Positions 7,989 to 17,566 of a stretch of DNA of 64,000 nucleotides are shown piece after piece. This stretch comes from Amycolatopsis eburnea (GTDB lineage Bacteria; Actinomycetota; Actinomycetes; Mycobacteriales; Pseudonocardiaceae): NCBI RefSeq assembly GCF_003937945.1, contig NZ_RSEC01000036.1, positions 372,001 to 436,000 of the forward strand, read 5' to 3'. Position numbers and translations under genes: made by a program. Position 1 is the stretch's first letter. Each line of letters opens with the position of its first letter. A model generated the notes under the pieces. It had not been told where the DNA came from and ran no database searches. It saw only the letters and a list, made by a program, of their open reading frames with translations.

Positions 7989-10262
7989 TCACTCTCCCAG
8001 AGCGAGGCCGCTCGCGACGGCTTTGACGCGGCCGAGGCCGGGGACCCGCACCGGAACCGTGGCCCACCACGGGTACGCCGTGACGCCCTGCCCCAGCTCG
8101 AGTTCGTAGTTGTCACCCCAGCCCCAGACCGTCCCGTCGGACTTGACGGCGTACCCGCCGCCGCCGAAGATCCCGAGCGCCTTCACCCCGGTGAGGTCGC
8201 GCACCGCGACCGGCACCGCCGACGTGCAGTTCGGGCTGGTGTCCGTCGATTCGCAGCTCACGCCATTGCCGAGCCGGCCGCGGTCGTTGGCGCCCCAGGC
8301 GACGACGGTGCCGTCGGCGCGCAGCGCGTACGCGCCCGACCAGTTGCCGGTCACGGCGGTGACCCCGGTCAGGCCGGACACCGCCACCGGGGTGCGGGAC
8401 ACACAGCTCGACGTGGTGCACGTGACGCCGTTGCCGAGCTCGTTGTGGGTGTTGTCGCCCCACGCCCACACGGTGCCGTCGGTCTTGACGGCGTACGCGC
8501 TGTAGCCGTCGCCGCTGCTGATGGACTGGACGCCGCTGAGGCCGGCGACGCGCACCGGCGTGGCGGAGCTCGCCGCGGTGGAGCCGTTGCCCAGCTCGCC
8601 GCGGGTGTTGCTGCCCCAGGCCCAGACGGTGCCGTCGGACTTCAGCGCGTACGCGGTGTCCCGCGCGGCGGCGATGGCGGTGACCCCGGTGAGGCCGGCG
8701 ACCTGCACCGGCGCGTCGACGTTCTGCCCCCACCGCCACACGGTGCCGTCGGAGCGCCGGGCGAACCCTTCGTTGTCGCCCGCCGCGACGGCCGTGACCG
8801 AGGTGAGCCCGACGACCGGGACCGGCGCGGGAGAGGCCCCGCTGAACCAGCCGTTGCCCAGTTCGCCGGTCCAGTTGTGGCCCCAGGCCCGGACGGTGCC
8901 GTCGATGCGCAGCGCGTACCCGTGCGAGATGGAGTCGGCGATGGCGACGACGTCGCTCAGCCCGGCCATCGTCTTCGGCGTCCCGATGTACCCGGTGCCC
9001 TGCTGCCAGGAGTAGCTGCTCCAGGTCGACACACACTGGTTGAAGCAGTCGGCGAGCGGCAGGGTGAAGTAGCCGTAGAGGTCGGCCGTCACGTCGACGG
9101 TGCCGGCGCGGTTGTGGACGTAGACCGCCCGGTCCGTGTCGTAGGAGGCGCTGACCGCCGGCCCGACCTGGGACACGACGGGCGCGGCCGCCACCGAGAC
9201 GGTCTGCCCTGGTGTGAGGGACAGGCCCGGGTCGGGCTGGCTGGTCGACGGCCGGTCCCACGCCGTGATGGCCGTGGTCGCGGTGGCCGAGTAGCCGGTC
9301 ACGTTGAGGGCGACGGCGAGCGCGTTCGAGGGGATCGACGGCTGCAGCCGGTAGGAGATGTCGCTGTTCGCGCCGATCTTCCGCGGCGCGCCGTCCCACG
9401 TCCCGAGCCCGCTGCGGCTGTCCAGCACCCGCTCCGGGGCGACCGGGGTGAAGTAGGCGCCGTAGTCGGTGGCGTAGAAGCCGACGAGGTCGGCGTACGA
9501 CTCGACCTGGCCGGCGAGGTTGTAGAAGTCGATGGAGCGGTCCGCGCCGATCTTGACGGTGACCAGGTTCGTCCCCTGCCCACCGGGGTAGGCGGCGACG
9601 TTGGCCATGGTCGGCCGCGGCGTGTTGTGCGGGAACACCGTGGCGTAGGTGGCCGCGGACGGGTTGGTCAGCGTCAAGGCGAACGTCACGGCGGTGGCGG
9701 TCGCGGGCACCTCGTCGACCAGGCTGAGCTTGGTCGTGGTGCCGTTCCCGAGCCAGTCGATCAGCAGCCGCGAGGGACTGACCGGCGTGTAGCGCGAGCC
9801 GGCGTCGGTCGTGTAGTAGCCGACGATGCTGGCGATGAGGTGGACCGACCCGGCCTCGTTGTAGAAGTCGACGGTCCGATCCGCCCCGACCTGCACGGTG
9901 ACCTGGTTGGACCGCCGCTTGCCCGCCTGCACCCGCAGGCTGGGCAGCGCCGGCCGCGCCTGCCCGTGCGTGAAGGCGGTGACGGCGGAGTCCGCGGTCG
10001 GCCCCTCGACCCAGAGGTTGACGACCACCGCGGTGCTGTTGACGGGCGCCAGCGAGGCGGCGCTGCCGGTGACGGTGGTCTTGGCCCCCACCGGCCCGAC
10101 GGGCACCCCGACCCCGCGAACGGTGTCGAGGAACCGCGTCGGCTGCACGGCGGTGAAGCTGGAGGCGGGCGACGTGACGGCGGCCTGCGCCGCGGTGCCA
10201 CCGGTGGTGACGAGCCCGGCGACCAAGGCCACGACGAGCGCGAGCGAACGTGACACGGCCAT
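7989..10262 (-). CDS. Exported protein with three N-terminal beta repeats and RCC1 repeats
   Basis: 757 residues with a Sec signal peptide (MAVSRSLALVVALVAG...AQA, cleavage near residue 30). Three repeats of about 115 residues follow. They share the pattern FxxVxPxRLLD...NLxVEG...VxxGADRxVDFYNxAGxVxxxAxxVGYY. From about residue 450 the chain consists of RCC1-type blades (DGTVWAWGxNxxGELGNG), predicting a seven-bladed beta-propeller. ATG 10262 follows a GGGGGG Shine-Dalgarno. Eukaryotic RCC1 is a Ran exchange factor; bacterial exported versions have no defined role, and binding to the cell surface or a ligand is the most that can be inferred. Confidence 0.9.
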   Translation of the reverse strand: MAVSRSLALVVALVAGLVTTGGTAAQAAVTSPASSFTAVQPTRFLDTVRGVGVPVGPVGAKTTVTGSAASLAPVNSTAVVVNLWVEGPTADSAVTAFTHGQARPALPSLRVQAGKRRSNQVTVQVGADRTVDFYNEAGSVHLIASIVGYYTTDAGSRYTPVSPSRLLIDWLGNGTTTKLSLVDEVPATATAVTFALTLTNPSAATYATVFPHNTPRPTMANVAAYPGGQGTNLVTVKIGADRSIDFYNLAGQVESYADLVGFYATDYGAYFTPVAPERVLDSRSGLGTWDGAPRKIGANSDISYRLQPSIPSNALAVALNVTGYSATATTAITAWDRPSTSQPDPGLSLTPGQTVSVAAAPVVSQVGPAVSASYDTDRAVYVHNRAGTVDVTADLYGYFTLPLADCFNQCVSTWSSYSWQQGTGYIGTPKTMAGLSDVVAIADSISHGYALRIDGTVRAWGHNWTGELGNGWFSGASPAPVPVVGLTSVTAVAAGDNEGFARRSDGTVWRWGQNVDAPVQVAGLTGVTAIAAARDTAYALKSDGTVWAWGSNTRGELGNGSTAASSATPVRVAGLSGVQSISSGDGYSAYAVKTDGTVWAWGDNTHNELGNGVTCTTSSCVSRTPVAVSGLTGVTAVTGNWSGAYALRADGTVVAWGANDRGRLGNGVSCESTDTSPNCTSAVPVAVRDLTGVKALGIFGGGGYAVKSDGTVWGWGDNYELELGQGVTAYPWWATVPVRVPGLGRVKAVASGLALGE

Positions 10263-10354
10263 GTTGTTCCCCCCAAGGACCCCCAGAATGGGCCTGGCGG
10301 GACTGTATGCCGGTTCCGGGAACGGGGGTAGCGGCCGTTCGGCGGATGCCGAGG

Positions 10355-10756
10355 TCAGAACTGCCCGGTCAAGCAGACGGACGAGACCTGGTAGCAGTCG
10401 GCGTACCCGGTGACGTCGTGGCTGTCGTCCACCGCGAAGACTTCGAGCTCCTGGATCCCGCCCGCGACTTCGGCAGTCTGGCTGACGGTGCCGATCGGAT
10501 TCTGGTAGCCGGCGATCAGCAGGTGCCCGCACTCACCACCTTTGACGAAGAGCTTGACGTTGGCCAAGGTGACCGTCTTCAGGGAGGTGGACCAGTCCAA
10601 GCTCCCTGTGGCGGACACGGCGGTCGCACCGGCGCCACCGCTGTGTACGGCCTTCGCGACGAAGACGGACGGTGCGGCCGACGCGGCTCCCGCCGCCGCC
10701 AAGGTGAGCGCCGCCGCGGTTCCCACGGTGGTACCGAATCGAGAAATCCCTCGCAT
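10355..10756 (-). CDS. Small exported protein of unknown function
   Basis: 133 residues with a clear signal peptide (MRGISRFGTTVGTAAALTLAAAGAASA). The mature beta-rich protein of about 105 residues has three cysteines, in GGECGH and near the C terminus (YADCYQVSSVCL). ATG 10756 is preceded by AAGGA at a good distance; an in-frame extension upstream lacks a ribosome site. I do not recognise the family. The adjacent gene downstream also encodes an exported protein, but the two are separated by 92 bp. Confidence 0.75.
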   Translation of the reverse strand: MRGISRFGTTVGTAAALTLAAAGAASAAPSVFVAKAVHSGGAGATAVSATGSLDWSTSLKTVTLANVKLFVKGGECGHLLIAGYQNPIGTVSQTAEVAGGIQELEVFAVDDSHDVTGYADCYQVSSVCLTGQF

Positions 10757-10870
10757 GAAACGTCCTTCGCGGTGAGTGGATGCGGGTGAACCACAGCCAC
10801 CACACGCGGACGGGGCCGCCGGTTTGGGGACCGGCGTGGTGATCACCCGGACGGACCACCGGGCCGCAAT

Positions 10871-10923
10871 GTCATGAAAGAGTCGTTCACCTCGCCAGAC
10901 GCCATGAAAGAGTCGTTCATGAC
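10871..10923. repeat. Hairpin family A copy 1 (palindromic-arm repeat)
   Basis: Two near-identical units, GTCATGAAAGAGTCGTTCA (10871-10889) and ATGAAAGAGTCGTTCATGAC (10904-10923), pair with three mismatches around the loop CCTCGCCAGACGCC. The loop and arms match the element at 17567-17625. It lies 3' of the tRNA-Thr gene and may terminate it. The rest of 10757-10991 shows no gene. Confidence 0.7.
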
Positions 10924-10991
10924 GTCGCCGCGCCGCCGGACCGACCGCAGCGTGCGACTGCGCCGATCGGCCCCACCGGGAAGGAAAAGAG

Positions 10992-11064
10992 AGCCGCCAA
11001 GGGGGCTCGAACCCCTGACCTTCTGTTTACAAGACAGATGCTCTACCAGCTGAGCTATAGCGGC
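10992..11064 (-). tRNA. tRNA-Thr (TGT anticodon)
   Basis: A 73-nt cloverleaf on the minus strand. The seven-base acceptor stem GCCGCTA/TGGCGGC has one G-T wobble. The D arm is GCTC...GAGC. The anticodon stem TCTGT/ACAGA closes the loop CTTGTAA, with anticodon TGT. The T arm contains GGTTCGAGC. The 3' CCA is not encoded. No integrase gene or duplicated tRNA end is seen nearby. Confidence 0.97.
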
Positions 11065-11233
11065 CTGGCACCGAAGCGCCAGCCACAGTGTATCGGCCTG
11101 CTCCCGAGATCCGTCCGATAGGCACCGTCCCCAGCTCCAGGCCACTATGGAGGAACGTGGTCAACGCCACTGCAACGATCACCACACCGGCGTCGATGGT
11201 CCGGGAGGAGCAGAGCGAGGAGGTGGATGGATC

Positions 11234-12733
11234 ATGAAGATCAACGAGCGCGCCAACGGGGGCAGGGCGGCCAGATGGCCCCTGCTCGAGCCGCCCGAAC
11301 AGCGGCCGAAGGTCCATCGGCCGAACCTGCTCAAGCACCGGCCGTGGCACGTGCTCGAGGCGCCGACCGGGGAGCTGCCCGCCGTCGAGACCGATGCGGC
11401 GATGGGGCCGCAGCTGCCCGACGAGACCACCGTCAACTTCGTGCTCGACCTCTCCCTGCGCATCGGTGAGGTCCAGATGGCGAGCGGGGCCGGTGCCTCG
11501 GACGTCACCGCCACGATCATCGCCATCGCCGGGGCGCTCGGGCTGCCGCACTGCGAGGTCGACGTCATCTTCACGTCGATCACCGTGACCTGCCACCGCG
11601 GGACCGAGCTCGCGCCGGTCACCGCGCTGCGCGTCGTGCGGAGCCGGAGCCTCGACTACACGCGGCTGACCGAGACCGAGAAGCTCGTCCGGAAGATCGT
11701 GCGCGGGCACATGGGGGCCGAGCAGGCGCAGACCGAGCTCGAGCGGATCACGTCGGCGCCGCACCCCTACCCGCGCTGGATCGCGACGCTGGCCTGGGGT
11801 GGCGTCGCCGCGTTCATCACCCTGCTGCTCGGGGGCGGCCTGGACATCGCGCTCGTCGCCTTCGTCATCTCCGGCGTCATCGACCGGATCGGGCGGTTCG
11901 TGAACCGCTACGGCCTGCCCTTCTTCTTCCAGCAGGTCATCGGGGGCCTGGTCGCGACGCTCTCGGCGATGGCCATCGTCAGCATGAACGTCCTGACCAC
12001 CGACAAACCGACGCTGGTGGTCGCCGCCGCGGTCACCGTGCTGCTGTCCGGGCTCTCCACCGTCTCCGCGGTGCAGGACGCCATCACCGGCTACAACGTC
12101 ACCGCCGCCGGCCGCACCATGGAGACCGCGCTGATGTCGGCCGGCCTGATCGCCGGGGTCGTGCTCGCCCTGCGGATCGCCGTCATGCTCGGCCTGCCGC
12201 GGACGCCGCTGCCCGACGTGCCGACGTCGACCGCGCTGCAGCTGCCGATGGTCGTGCTCGGCGGGGCCGGCGCGGCCGCCTGCTTCGCACTCGCCAGCTA
12301 CTCGAAGATGCGCGCGATGCTGGTCGCGGCGGCCGCCGGGGGCATCGGCGCCGCCGTCTACGGGTCGCTCATGCTCGCCCAGCTGGACGGCGTCAGCTCG
12401 TCCGCGATCGCCGCCACGCTCGTCGGGTTCTGCGGTGGTGTGCTCGCGCGGCGGCTCGGCGTTACTCCACTGGTGGTCGCCGTGTCCGGGATCACTCCGC
12501 TGCTTCCGGGCCTTTCGACCTACCGTGGTCTGTACCAAATCGGCGTCGAGCCGGGCGGCAACATCTCGACGCTCATGACGGCCGTCGCGATCGGGCTTGC
12601 GCTGGCAGCGGGCGTGGTACTCGGGGAATGGCTCGCCCAGCCGGTCCGCACCGGCCTGGGCAGGCTGGAGCGCCGGTTCGCCGGGCCACGCATGGCCGGC
12701 CCGCTCGAACCGACCGAACGAAGCTTGGAGTAA
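11234..12733 (+). CDS. ThrE-type threonine/serine exporter
   Basis: 499 residues. A soluble N-terminal half (NFVLDLSLRIGEVQMASGAGASDVTATI...) is typical of the ThrE/DUF1212 domain. It is followed by about ten membrane helices from residue 185, including the DUF3815-like C-terminal set. The family exports threonine and serine using the proton gradient. I chose ATG 11234 because GAGGAGG lies ten bases upstream; an open frame extends further but has no ribosome site. It is divergent from tRNA-Thr, a thematically neat but probably accidental pairing, and is followed 82 bp later by otsA. Confidence 0.85.
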   Translation: MKINERANGGRAARWPLLEPPEQRPKVHRPNLLKHRPWHVLEAPTGELPAVETDAAMGPQLPDETTVNFVLDLSLRIGEVQMASGAGASDVTATIIAIAGALGLPHCEVDVIFTSITVTCHRGTELAPVTALRVVRSRSLDYTRLTETEKLVRKIVRGHMGAEQAQTELERITSAPHPYPRWIATLAWGGVAAFITLLLGGGLDIALVAFVISGVIDRIGRFVNRYGLPFFFQQVIGGLVATLSAMAIVSMNVLTTDKPTLVVAAAVTVLLSGLSTVSAVQDAITGYNVTAAGRTMETALMSAGLIAGVVLALRIAVMLGLPRTPLPDVPTSTALQLPMVVLGGAGAAACFALASYSKMRAMLVAAAAGGIGAAVYGSLMLAQLDGVSSSAIAATLVGFCGGVLARRLGVTPLVVAVSGITPLLPGLSTYRGLYQIGVEPGGNISTLMTAVAIGLALAAGVVLGEWLAQPVRTGLGRLERRFAGPRMAGPLEPTERSLE

Positions 12734-12815
12734 CGCAGCGGTCACCGGCTGTTCATCGCTCACGCGATAGGGTTTCACCCTGGGGCCGCGACCCAGAACG
12801 CGAGGAGCAGTCGAC

Positions 12816-14258
12816 GTGGGTGAACCGAAGGAGAACGGGAACCAGGCCGATTTCGTCGTGGTGGCGAACCGGCTACCGGTGGACCTGGAACGCACGACGG
12901 ACGGCGAGCGCCGCTGGACGGCCAGCCCGGGCGGGCTCGTCTCCGCGCTGGAGCCGTTCCTGCGGTCCCGCAAGGGCGCCTGGGTGGGCTGGCCGGGCGT
13001 GCCCGACGTCGACGTCGAGGAGTTCGACGACGACGGGCTCGTGCTCCACCCGGTTTCGTTGAGCGCCGACGAAGTCCGCGACTACTACGAAGGTTTCTCC
13101 AACGCCACCCTCTGGCCGCTCTACCACGACGTCGTCGAGCGCCCGGTGTTCGACCGCGTGTGGTGGAACAGCTACGTCAAGGTGAACCGCCGCTTCGCCC
13201 AGGCCAGCGCCGACGTCGCCGCGCCGGGCGCGACCGTGTGGATCCAGGACTACCAGCTGCAGCTGGTGCCGGCGATGCTGCGCGAGCTCAGACCGGACCT
13301 GCGCATCGGCTTCTTCCTGCACATCCCGTTCCCGCCGGTCGAGCTGTTCATGCAGATGCCGTGGCGCGCCGCGATCATCCGCGGCCTGACCGGCGCGGAC
13401 CTCGTCGGCTTCCACCGCCCCGGCGGCGCGCAGAACTTCCTCTGGCTGTGCCGCCAGCTGATCGGCCTCGAGTCGACGCGCGGCGCGGTCGGCGTGCGGT
13501 CGCGGCCGGGCACCATGCAGGTCGGCGACCGGACCGTCCGGGTCGGCGCCTTCCCGATCTCCATCGACGCCGCCGGCCTCGACACCCTCGCCCGCACGAA
13601 GGGCGTCCAGGAGCGGGCCGCGCAGCTGCGGCGCGACCTCGGCAACCCGAAGACGGTGATCCTCGGCGTCGACCGGCTCGACTACACCAAGGGCATCGAC
13701 CTGCGGCTGCAGGCGCTGCACGAGCTGCTGCACGAAGGCAGGCTGCAGCCGGACGACGTCACGTTCGTCCAGCTCGCCACCCCGAGCCGCGAGCGCGTCG
13801 AGCACTACCAGCGGATGCGCGGCGAGATCGAGCAGATGGTCGGCCGGATCAACGGCGAGTTCGCCCGGGTGGGCCACCCGGTCGTGCACTACCTGCACCA
13901 GTCCGTGGACCGGACCGAGCTGGCGGCGTTCTTCTCCGCCGCGGACGTCATGGTCGTGACGCCGCTGCGTGACGGCATGAACCTCGTGTGCAAGGAGTAC
14001 GTCGCGGCCCGCCACGATCTGGGCGGTGCGCTCGTGCTCAGCGAGTTCGCCGGGGCGGCCGCGGAGCTCTCTAGCGCATTCCTCGTCAACCCCCACGACC
14101 TGGACGGGGTGAAGGACGCGCTAGTGGCTGCCATTACCCTCGACCCGGCAGAGGGCCGTCGCCGGATGCGCGCCATGCGTCGCCAGGTCCTCACGCACGA
14201 TGTCGATCGTTGGGCGCGCTCTTTCCTACAGGCGTTGGGTGCCGAGGCGGTCGATTAG
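12816..14258 (+). CDS. otsA: Trehalose-6-phosphate synthase (GT20)
   Basis: 480 residues. Makes trehalose 6-phosphate from a nucleotide-activated glucose and glucose 6-phosphate. The N-terminal loop is VVVANRLPV, a [15 protein letters not shown] segment follows, and the nucleotide-sugar region [19 protein letters not shown] and [18 protein letters not shown] are intact. GTG 12816 is preceded by GAGGAG. Thirty-three bases separate it from the next gene, the OtsB-GH15 fusion, so both steps of the OtsAB route are encoded together. Trehalose serves osmoprotection and cell-wall glycolipids in this order. Confidence 0.95.
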   Translation: MGEPKENGNQADFVVVANRLPVDLERTTDGERRWTASPGGLVSALEPFLRSRKGAWVGWPGVPDVDVEEFDDDGLVLHPVSLSADEVRDYYEGFSNATLWPLYHDVVERPVFDRVWWNSYVKVNRRFAQASADVAAPGATVWIQDYQLQLVPAMLRELRPDLRIGFFLHIPFPPVELFMQMPWRAAIIRGLTGADLVGFHRPGGAQNFLWLCRQLIGLESTRGAVGVRSRPGTMQVGDRTVRVGAFPISIDAAGLDTLARTKGVQERAAQLRRDLGNPKTVILGVDRLDYTKGIDLRLQALHELLHEGRLQPDDVTFVQLATPSRERVEHYQRMRGEIEQMVGRINGEFARVGHPVVHYLHQSVDRTELAAFFSAADVMVVTPLRDGMNLVCKEYVAARHDLGGALVLSEFAGAAAELSSAFLVNPHDLDGVKDALVAAITLDPAEGRRRMRAMRRQVLTHDVDRWARSFLQALGAEAVD

Positions 14259-14291
14259 CCCGAAAGACCACGCACGAGCTCCTGAGGAGGA

Positions 14292-16826
14292 GTGTTGACT
14301 GCCGAGGCCCTGCCCGCCGAGCTGCGGCGTGCGATCGTCCAGATCGCCCGCACGCCGCGCCTGCTGGTCGCTTGCGACTACGACGGCACGCTGGCACCCA
14401 TCACCCTCAACCCGGACGAGGCACGCCCGCTGCCGGAGTCCGTCGGCGCCCTCAGATCGCTCGCGGGCCTGCACGAGACCACCACCGCGGTCATCTCCGG
14501 CCGCGCGCTGCGCGACCTCGCCACGCTGTCGCGGCTGCCGTCCGAGGTGAACCTCGTCGGCAGCCACGGCTCGGAGTTCGACATCGGCTTCATCCACGCC
14601 CTCGACGAGAAGGCGCGTGAGCTGCACCGGCGGCTCGAAGCCGAGCTCGAGCAGCTGGTGCTGGACGTCCCCGGCGTGTCGCTGGAGGTCAAGCCGGCGA
14701 GCATCGCGGTGCACGTGCGCCGGGCCGAGCACGAGGCCGGGCGCCGCGTGCTGGCCGCCGTCCACTCCGGACCGTCGACGTGGGAAGGCGTGTCCACCAC
14801 CGACGGCAAGGAGGTCGTCGAGCTCGCGGTCGTCCAGACGGACAAGGGCCGCGCGCTGGACATCCTGCGCCACCAGGTCGGGGCCACCGCGGCGATCTTC
14901 CTCGGCGACGACGTCACCGACGAGAAGGCCTTCGCCCGCCTCTCCGGCCCGGACCTCGGCATCAAGGTCGGCGAGGGCGAGACCCTGGCCGGGTACCGCG
15001 TCCCGGACACCGTGGACGTCGCACTGGTGCTGGCGTTCATGCTGGAGGAACGCCGGAACTGGCTGTACGGCGAGTCCGCGCCGCCGATCGAGCGGCTGTC
15101 GATGCTGGCCAACGAGCGGTCGGTCGCGCTGGTCACGCCGGACGCGAAGCTGACCTGGCTGTGCCACCCCGGGCCGGACGCGCCCGCCGTGTTCGCCGAC
15201 CTGCTCGGCGGCGAGGGCGCCGGTCACTTCTCCATCAAGCCGCACCGCAACGGCCTGCCGCTCGGCCAGCGCTACCTGCCGAACACGATGACGGTGGAGA
15301 CGCGCTGGTCGCGCCTGCTCGTCACCGACTACCTCGAGCCGGAGAGCCCGCAGCACCGCACGGACCTCGTCCGCGTGATCTCGGGCGAGGCGGCGGCGAG
15401 CGTCAAGTTCGCGCCGCGCCCCGAGTTCGGCGGCGTGCCGGTGAAGCTGGAGGTCACCGAGGGCGGCGTGCGGGTGCTCGGCACGTCCGAGCCGTTCGTG
15501 CTCTATTCGCCGGGCGTCGAGTGGACCATCACCTCCGACGGCCTGCACGACACCGCGACCGCGCTGGTGCAGCCGACGCCGACCCAGCCGGTCGTGCTCG
15601 AACTGCGCTGCGGCACCACGGACCTCGGCCCGCACGAACTGTCCGAAGTGGAGCGACGCGACCGCGCCGGCCGCTACTGGAGCGAGTGGACGTCGAAGCT
15701 GCAGCTGCCGAAGGTGCAGACCGACCTGGTGCTGCGCTCGGCGCTGACGCTGCGCGGCCTGGTCAACACCGACACCGGCGGCGTGCTCGCCGCGGCGACG
15801 TCGTCGCTGCCGGAGGAGATCGGCGGCGTCCGCAACTGGGACTACCGCTACTGCTGGATCCGCGACGCCGCGATGACCGTGCGGGAGCTCGTGCACCTGG
15901 GCTCGCTCGAGGAGGCCGAGGGCTACCTGCGCTGGCTGCACGGCGTGCTCGCGACGCTGGCCGGCCCGGAGCGGCTGCACCCGCTGTACACCTTGGCGGG
16001 CAGCGTGATCGGCGCCGAAGCGGTGATCGAGTCGCTGCCCGGGTACGCCGGTTCGCGCCCGGTCCGCGTCGGCAACCTGGCGAACCACCAGGTCCAGCTG
16101 GACGTCTTCGGCCCGGTCGTCGAGCTGGTCGGCACCCTGGCCGCGGCGCGCGGCGACCTGCGCGACGAGGACTGGCAGCTGGTCCGCGCGATGGCGGAAG
16201 CCGTGACGCGGCGCTGGAACGAGCCGGACCACGGGATCTGGGAGGAGCGGCACGTGCCGCGCCACCGGGTCTACTCGCGGGTCATGTGCTGGGTGACGAT
16301 CGACCGCGCGGTCAAGCTGGCCGAGCAGTACGGCCGGGACGTGCCGAGCCAGTGGCCGCCCCTGCGCGACGCGATCGCCGCCGACGTCCTGGAGCACGGC
16401 TGGAACGACGAGGTCCAGGCGTTCACCACGGCCTACGACGGCACGGACCTGGACGCGGCGTCGCTGTTCGTCGGGCTCACCGGCCTGATCGACCCGGCCG
16501 ACGAGCGCTTCCAGCACACGGTGACCGCGATCGAGGCGGAGCTGCGCAGTGGGTCCACTGTGTACCGTTACCGCCGCGACGACGGCCTCCCGGGTGGTGA
16601 GGGCGGGTTCCACATCTGCGCGGCGTGGCTGATCGAGGCGTACCTGCTCACCGGGCGGCGCACGGAAGCGCAGGAGCTGTTCGACCAGATCGTCGCGGCG
16701 GCCGGCCCGACCGGCCTGCTGCCGGAGCAGTACGACCCGATCGCGGAACGGTCGCTGGGCAACCACCCGCAGGCCTATTCGCACATCGGGCTCATCCGGT
16801 GCGCCAACTTGCTGGCGGCGAGTTAG
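14292..16826 (+). CDS. otsB: Trehalose-6-phosphate phosphatase fused to GH15 glycosidase
   Basis: 844 residues in two parts. Residues about 1-240 are a HAD phosphatase of the OtsB type (CDYDGTLAPI nucleophile motif; GDDVTDEKAF metal motif). From about 260 to the end is a GH15 (alpha/alpha)6 domain with the signature RNWDYRYCWIRDA, a GIWE segment (probable general acid) and GLLPEQYDP near the C terminus (probable general base). The GH15 branch with this signature includes actinobacterial trehalases. The start is GTG 14292 or TTG 14295; GAGGAGG favours the latter by spacing. Follows otsA. The fusion could both make and degrade trehalose; which activities survive is untested. Confidence 0.88.
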   Translation: MLTAEALPAELRRAIVQIARTPRLLVACDYDGTLAPITLNPDEARPLPESVGALRSLAGLHETTTAVISGRALRDLATLSRLPSEVNLVGSHGSEFDIGFIHALDEKARELHRRLEAELEQLVLDVPGVSLEVKPASIAVHVRRAEHEAGRRVLAAVHSGPSTWEGVSTTDGKEVVELAVVQTDKGRALDILRHQVGATAAIFLGDDVTDEKAFARLSGPDLGIKVGEGETLAGYRVPDTVDVALVLAFMLEERRNWLYGESAPPIERLSMLANERSVALVTPDAKLTWLCHPGPDAPAVFADLLGGEGAGHFSIKPHRNGLPLGQRYLPNTMTVETRWSRLLVTDYLEPESPQHRTDLVRVISGEAAASVKFAPRPEFGGVPVKLEVTEGGVRVLGTSEPFVLYSPGVEWTITSDGLHDTATALVQPTPTQPVVLELRCGTTDLGPHELSEVERRDRAGRYWSEWTSKLQLPKVQTDLVLRSALTLRGLVNTDTGGVLAAATSSLPEEIGGVRNWDYRYCWIRDAAMTVRELVHLGSLEEAEGYLRWLHGVLATLAGPERLHPLYTLAGSVIGAEAVIESLPGYAGSRPVRVGNLANHQVQLDVFGPVVELVGTLAAARGDLRDEDWQLVRAMAEAVTRRWNEPDHGIWEERHVPRHRVYSRVMCWVTIDRAVKLAEQYGRDVPSQWPPLRDAIAADVLEHGWNDEVQAFTTAYDGTDLDAASLFVGLTGLIDPADERFQHTVTAIEAELRSGSTVYRYRRDDGLPGGEGGFHICAAWLIEAYLLTGRRTEAQELFDQIVAAAGPTGLLPEQYDPIAERSLGNHPQAYSHIGLIRCANLLAAS

Positions 16827-16846
16827 CCCTTTCGGTCCGAATCTGT

Positions 16847-16895
16847 CGTGAAGGCCACCTTGAGGAAGCACAAGTTCCTTATGGTGGCCTTCACG
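16847..16895. repeat. Hairpin family E copy 1 (GTGAAGGCCACC type)
   Basis: A 13-bp perfect stem, CGTGAAGGCCACC (16847-16859) with GGTGGCCTTCACG (16883-16895), has an inner AGGAA/TTCCT stem. It follows the otsB stop by 20 bp and ends seven bases before the GGAGG that serves the next gene. A close relative sits at 62678-62726 in the same position relative to its downstream gene. Probable terminator or dispersed intergenic repeat. Confidence 0.8.
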
Positions 16896-16914
16896 GCATT
16901 CGGAGGTGAGCTGG

Positions 16915-17442
16915 GTGCAGGGGACGTTCGGGCAGGTCGAGTTCGTACCGCTGCCGCCCCGGTTCGCCGCCCGGGTGCGGTGGGGCTCGGTGGTCGTCGG
17001 GTCCTCGATGATCGCCGGCATGGTGCTGCTGTTCGGGCTCACGACGTTCCTGCAGGGCATCGTCCACGGCCACGCCTTCCCGGACACCCTGCTCGGCAAG
17101 GCCGCGGCGGTGCTGCCCCCGCTGGGCGTGCTGGCGATCGCGGTGCTGGTGCTGTCGTCCCGGCGCTGCCTGCGGGGTGACTACCTGGTCGTGGCGAGCG
17201 CCGCGTCGGCCCACCACGCGCTGCTGTTCACGTACGTGCTGACGCTGGTGCTGATCCTCGGGTCCTTCGCGGTGCCGATCGTGTTCCGGGTGTGGCGGGA
17301 CACGCCGGACCTGCGGGCCCCGGACCTGCTCACGGTGTTCGCGACGCTGGCCTTCGCGACGATGGGGTTCCTGGCGGGCATGTTCTACGTGCGGCCGAGC
17401 GTGCAGACGCTCAGGAAGTTCAGCGACCACCCCATCTGGTGA
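16915..17442 (+). CDS. Four-helix membrane protein, unknown function
   Basis: 175 residues. A short cytoplasmic N terminus (MQGTFGQVEFVPLPPRF) and about four to five membrane segments at roughly residues 22-45, 60-80, 93-117 and 138-158. I chose GTG 16915 because GGAGG ends eight bases upstream; the GTG at 16906 overlaps that ribosome site. No catalytic motif and no family I recognise. It is separated from the trehalose genes by the 16847 hairpin, so co-transcription is uncertain. Confidence 0.7.
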   Translation: MQGTFGQVEFVPLPPRFAARVRWGSVVVGSSMIAGMVLLFGLTTFLQGIVHGHAFPDTLLGKAAAVLPPLGVLAIAVLVLSSRRCLRGDYLVVASAASAHHALLFTYVLTLVLILGSFAVPIVFRVWRDTPDLRAPDLLTVFATLAFATMGFLAGMFYVRPSVQTLRKFSDHPIW

Positions 17443-17487
17443 GTCCACAGTAGACACCCACCTCCCGGCTCCGACGGGTGTCGCGAT

Positions 17488-17513
17488 GTCTTGCATGAGT
17501 CATTCAGGACACC
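17488..17513. repeat. Hairpin family A half-element
   Basis: GTCTTGCATGAGTCATTCAG (17488-17507) matches one arm of the element at 54816-54868 with one difference but lacks the second arm. A short TCAGG/CCTGA stem follows. The 17443-17811 interval lies between convergent genes and holds only this half-element, the full hairpin at 17567-17625 and a small CGGACCGG/CCGGTCCG stem near 17537-17557; I see no gene in it. Confidence 0.6.
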
Positions 17514-17566
17514 TGAGGGCAGGGCCCCGGCAAAGTCGGACCGGTGCGGCCGGTCCGGCGATCCGC

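Noticed and set aside
10871-11064. Integration of a mobile element at the tRNA-Thr gene
   Set aside because: No duplicated tRNA 3' end, integrase or excisionase is visible on either side.
14226-17099. A 957-residue minus-strand open frame
   Set aside because: Antisense to the otsB-GH15 fusion, which has clear HAD and GH15 motifs in the opposite frame.
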